Below are positions 23,839 through 26,247 of a stretch of 26,247 bases of DNA, piece after piece. Under the pieces are notes generated by a model. The model saw only the letters and a program-made list of their open reading frames with translations, ran no database searches and was not told where the DNA came from. Position numbers and translations under genes: made by a program. Source of the DNA: JARROD01 sp037384225 (GTDB lineage Bacteria; Pseudomonadota; Gammaproteobacteria; Pseudomonadales; Cellvibrionaceae); assembly GCA_037384225.1 (NCBI GenBank), contig JARROD010000059.1:1-26247 (forward strand). Reading direction: 5' to 3'. Numbering within the stretch: the first letter of the stretch is position 1; every line of letters starts with the position of its first letter.

Positions 23839-24982
23839 TATAGCACCAGTCGGCCAGAGTTCAGCAAACCAACTATTAGACCGGCGAACCCTCCTGCTAA
23901 TCCAACTAAGGTACCAATAACACGGCAAACCAATTCTTTGCGTTTGCGACGTTTTATTTCAGGTTTTTCTATTTCACTATATAGACTTTTATCGACCAAG
24001 CGCCAAGCAGGAATCAATAACCAGTACAAGCCGACAGCAAAAACTGAGTACGCGACAATTACCGTCCAGGCAGCTTCGGTCAACTCGTAACTTAAGGTAA
24101 GTAAAATGCCGGAAAAGATCAGCCAGGCAATCGTATGCTTCCGGTTTTGCCTCATTAACCGTTTATGTTCTTCACTAGTCATTTTCTTTAGCACGCGCTC
24201 TACGCCATAGTAAGTTCCAGCAATACCCAAGCTAACGCCAATCATAGAGCCACCAATTAGCGCACCAAGCTTTCCGAATAAAGAGGATTTACCACTTGCG
24301 AGCGGCGCGCTAATCGCTGCGGCTGCAGCTGGACTACTGGATGTTGCCGTACTTAAAATTAAGGTGCTAAAACCGGCGGTAGGCGCGGTACTTAAAATGA
24401 GCCGGCCATATTTTTCTAATAATTTGTCCTTCATCAGCCCTCGAATTCTAGACAGCCTTTTTCTTACCAGTGATTCACTGATGCCTAATAGTGTGGCTAC
24501 CTGTTTGCTAGACTGTTCCTCTCTATAATAAAGTAGTACGATTTCTCGGCTTTCTTCTGGTAGTTCACTGATAAATTGGTTAAGTACGATTGATTGCTGT
24601 CGTTGATGCAGCGTTAAGTCATGTTCCATACTTTCATCGCAAAATTCACTAAATAATTGTTCGGCGTCGTCACCGCCAATTTTTTACTTACTTTATTGTC
24701 GCGTAAAAAATTGTAAGCTTTATAGCGCGTTGTTTGTCGGATCCACGGTAAAAAACTGTTGTTGCTTTTCAACGTGCTAAGCTGTTGCCAAACAGCTATA
24801 AAAACTTGTTGGGCAACTTCTTCGCTACTGTCAATGTCTTTGACAATGGCTAGCGCAATACTGGCAACAGTATTGCGTGTTTTCTCAATTAATCTGCTCA
24901 AAGCGTCACTGTCACCCTGTTGTGCCGCGATAACGTCGTTGGTTAAAAGTTCACTCGCTGTATTTATATTGACATATTCCAC
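23838..24982 (-). CDS. membrane-anchored ECF-type sigma factor, split by a frameshift
   Basis: The first frame (24982-24614, GTG start with GGAG 8 nt upstream) holds sigma region 2: S-S-E-E-V-A-Q-Q-V-F-I-A-V-W and F-L-P-W-I-R-Q-T-T-R-Y-K-A-Y-N-F-L-R-D. The second frame ends at 23838 and holds region 4: S-E-L-P-E-E-S-R-E-I-V-L-L-Y-Y and V-A-T-L-L-G-I-S-E-S-L-V-R-K-R-L. A -1 shift at an A6 run (plus strand T6 at 24679-24684) joins them as K-K-I-G-G-D-D-A-E. After region 4 come about 200 residues with four hydrophobic helices, so the sigma factor would be tied to the membrane and may act as its own anti-sigma. It is the second gene of a unit with the hydrolase (15-nt gap). Whether the shift is an error, decay or programmed is unknown. 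Confidence 0.8.
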
Positions 24983-24997
24983 CAGGTTATCTCCAGA

Positions 24998-25945
24998 TTA
25001 CTCGTCAAGAAATTGCTGGACTTGTTGGTTAAGCCAAGCGGAATCGTCTAACATAATAAAATGCTTGGCCCGAGTGTTCATTTTTAGCGTGGCGTTCGCC
25101 GCGTCGGCGAGTTGCTCCTGATAGAGTTGTTTTATGGATGCATGCTCATCGGGTTTTGTGAATCCACCTGAGGCACCCAACAGTAAAATTCTGCTCTTAA
25201 TCCGGTGAAGCTGGTGACGTAAGTCTGTTTTTAATAATGTAACAATGGCATTACCAGTGGTTTTCGGATCCGACGTTTTTACCATATTGATCACCTGGGC
25301 TTTTGCTTCATCTGAAGTCGCTTGAATATCTAAACTGTATCGAGCTTGAGCGATCATTTGTTCTACTGTCATGCCATTGTACATCTGTTTAATCTGAAGC
25401 GCCTGCGGTGCCATAGATTCGACAGTGCTTTTATTTGTTCGGCTAAACACAGGACCGATAAATGGCAAACCATCAACGGATATTATATCACCGATTTGGT
25501 CGGGATAAGAGGAGGCCAGCCAGAAGCCCATAAAGCCGCCTAAACTATGGCCAATGAGCGTCGGTTTCGATAGGTTTTTCTCTTCGATATAAGCAATTAG
25601 CTCTGCTTTAACTTTGGTAAGAGAAGGTTGAGCTATTTTAGGTGTTTTGCCGCAGCCGGCAAGATTGATCAAATGAACCTGCCTCGTTTTAGATAATTCT
25701 GCAGACAAATTTTGCCATACTCGCTGATCAGACGTTAAGCCTGGCAGTAGTATGACAGGTTCGCCTTTTCCGATAACATTGACTTTAAAAGTGGTAGCGG
25801 TTGGCAGCATTTCAGCGCCGTTTGAGTGGGGAGAGCTGCTGATGGCAATTAGTAGCGTAAGAATCATGACTAATGACGGAAACTTGACGTCAAAACAGTT
25901 GCGAGAATAGAAAGGAAATTGGTGGTACTTTGTTTTCTTTTCCAT
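24998..25945 (-). CDS. exported alpha/beta hydrolase
   Basis: A 315-residue protein with a hydrophobic N-terminal segment (about 23-37) and likely cleavage near residue 44, so periplasmic or membrane-tethered. The alpha/beta-hydrolase core has V-I-L-L-P-G-L (oxyanion region), the nucleophile elbow G-H-S-L-G-G (132-137, Ser134) and a late K-H-F-I-M-L-D-D with the probable catalytic His295. Substrate unknown; esterase, lipase or lactonase activity is possible. ATG 25945 has GGAG upstream. The gene lies 15 nt ahead of the ECF sigma factor gene, so the two are co-transcribed. Both the ribosome-binding site and start codon lie within an inverted repeat (25943-25959 with 26009-26025). Confidence 0.87.
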   Translation of the reverse strand: MEKKTKYHQFPFYSRNCFDVKFPSLVMILTLLIAISSSPHSNGAEMLPTATTFKVNVIGKGEPVILLPGLTSDQRVWQNLSAELSKTRQVHLINLAGCGKTPKIAQPSLTKVKAELIAYIEEKNLSKPTLIGHSLGGFMGFWLASSYPDQIGDIISVDGLPFIGPVFSRTNKSTVESMAPQALQIKQMYNGMTVEQMIAQARYSLDIQATSDEAKAQVINMVKTSDPKTTGNAIVTLLKTDLRHQLHRIKSRILLLGASGGFTKPDEHASIKQLYQEQLADAANATLKMNTRAKHFIMLDDSAWLNQQVQQFLDE

Positions 25946-26025
25946 GGGGTTCTCCAGGTAATTTTAGGGTTTGTAGTCGCTGGTATTCAGCGCTCTTACT
26001 ACTAAGTAACCTGGGGAAACCCATG
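25943..26025 (-). promoter_or_regulatory. inverted repeat covering the hydrolase Shine-Dalgarno and start codon
   Basis: The minus strand reads CATGGGTTTCCCCAGGT (26025-26009), a 49-nt loop, then ACCTGGAGAACCCCATG (25959-25943), pairing at 15 of 17 positions. The second arm contains GGAG and the ATG start codon, so folding of the leader would hide the ribosome-binding site. Confidence 0.55.
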
Positions 26026-26161
26026 TGTGACAAAAATTTCAAATTTTTGCGTTATTTGGTAGCCCCCCGACCCCATAAGATATATTTATCACGATCCAAT
26101 AAGCTGATTCCTCGATACGCAACGGTTTGGCCATCCTCGAGAGGGCAGATTTTATAACCTG

Positions 26162-26247
26162 CTAATCGATAAAAGTCAGCCACGAAGGGCCGTTATCGCC
26201 GTTTCCTTCAGGCGGTAAATATTTTCGCAGTATCCGTCCAACAGCAA
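26162..26247 (-). mobile_element. integrase-type (rve) transposase fragment, cut by the window edge
   Basis: The minus-strand frame reads V-G-R-I-L-R-K-Y-L-P-P and G-P-S-W-L-T-F-I-D, then a stop at 26162. This resembles the start of an rve/DDE integrase domain in transposases where the text continues W-L-T-F-L-G-H. The stop right after it indicates truncation. An adjoining ORF of about 44 codons (26052-26183) is protein-like (Y-R-L-A-G-Y-K-I-C-P-L-E-D-G-Q) but unidentified. Confidence 0.5.

Noticed and set aside
1..26247. CRISPR arrays, tRNA or rRNA genes
   Set aside because: I saw no regularly spaced repeats and no tRNA or rRNA signature by eye.

Overview
The window looks like chromosomal DNA of a marine or host-associated Gammaproteobacterium, perhaps a Cellvibrionales relative. 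Supporting signs are a TonB-dependent receptor, a Tat-exported DUF1552 protein paired with a multi-domain DUF1592 lipoprotein that carries a carbohydrate-binding-like insert, small palindromic repeats and scattered IS debris. The taxonomic guess is inference only. Almost every gene lies on the minus strand.

Left third (1-7.1 kb) is a gene graveyard. It holds the 3' part of a P2-type phage tail gene D joined directly to a truncated, frameshifted RND exporter, then an intact acyl carrier protein, a headless and tailless MocR-type regulator, plus-strand remnants (an unidentified C-terminus with an in-frame amber, overlapped by a TubC-like NRPS docking domain), and a TonB receptor that has lost its N-terminus at an IS4-type transposase fragment and carries a late frameshift. 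A 99-base run of Ns (6922-7020) follows. From 7.1 to 12 kb come a small membrane protein with a pilin-like C-terminal helix, a short minus-strand membrane peptide with a possible CTG start, and the DUF1592/DUF1552 pair.

The centre (12.2-20.5 kb) is a coherent minus-strand gene set for corrinoid-dependent methyl transfer. In transcription order it contains an MttB-superfamily methyltransferase without an in-frame amber codon, a B12-binding corrinoid protein, a DUF1638 protein, a small 'virulence factor' family protein, then after a 343-bp gap a pterin-binding (methyl-THF:corrinoid) methyltransferase, a RACo-type reductive activator, and cobyric acid synthase CobQ. The inferred job is to demethylate a methylated amine (probably a quaternary amine), carry the methyl group on cobalamin, pass it to tetrahydrofolate, and repair and supply the corrinoid. 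Three of the proteins carry arginine-rich tails. Upstream sits a HisA-like TIM barrel fused to a VOC (glyoxalase-fold) domain whose end is cut by a palindromic repeat.

The right end (22-26.2 kb) has a 4Fe-4S protein remnant, a degenerate methyltransferase-like protein flanked by copies of a dispersed repeat, a 175-bp MITE-like element with perfect 25-bp inverted ends, and a two-gene unit of an exported alpha/beta hydrolase followed by a membrane-anchored ECF sigma factor split by a frameshift at an A6 run. The hydrolase start codon and Shine-Dalgarno lie inside a long inverted repeat. An integrase-type transposase fragment ends the window.
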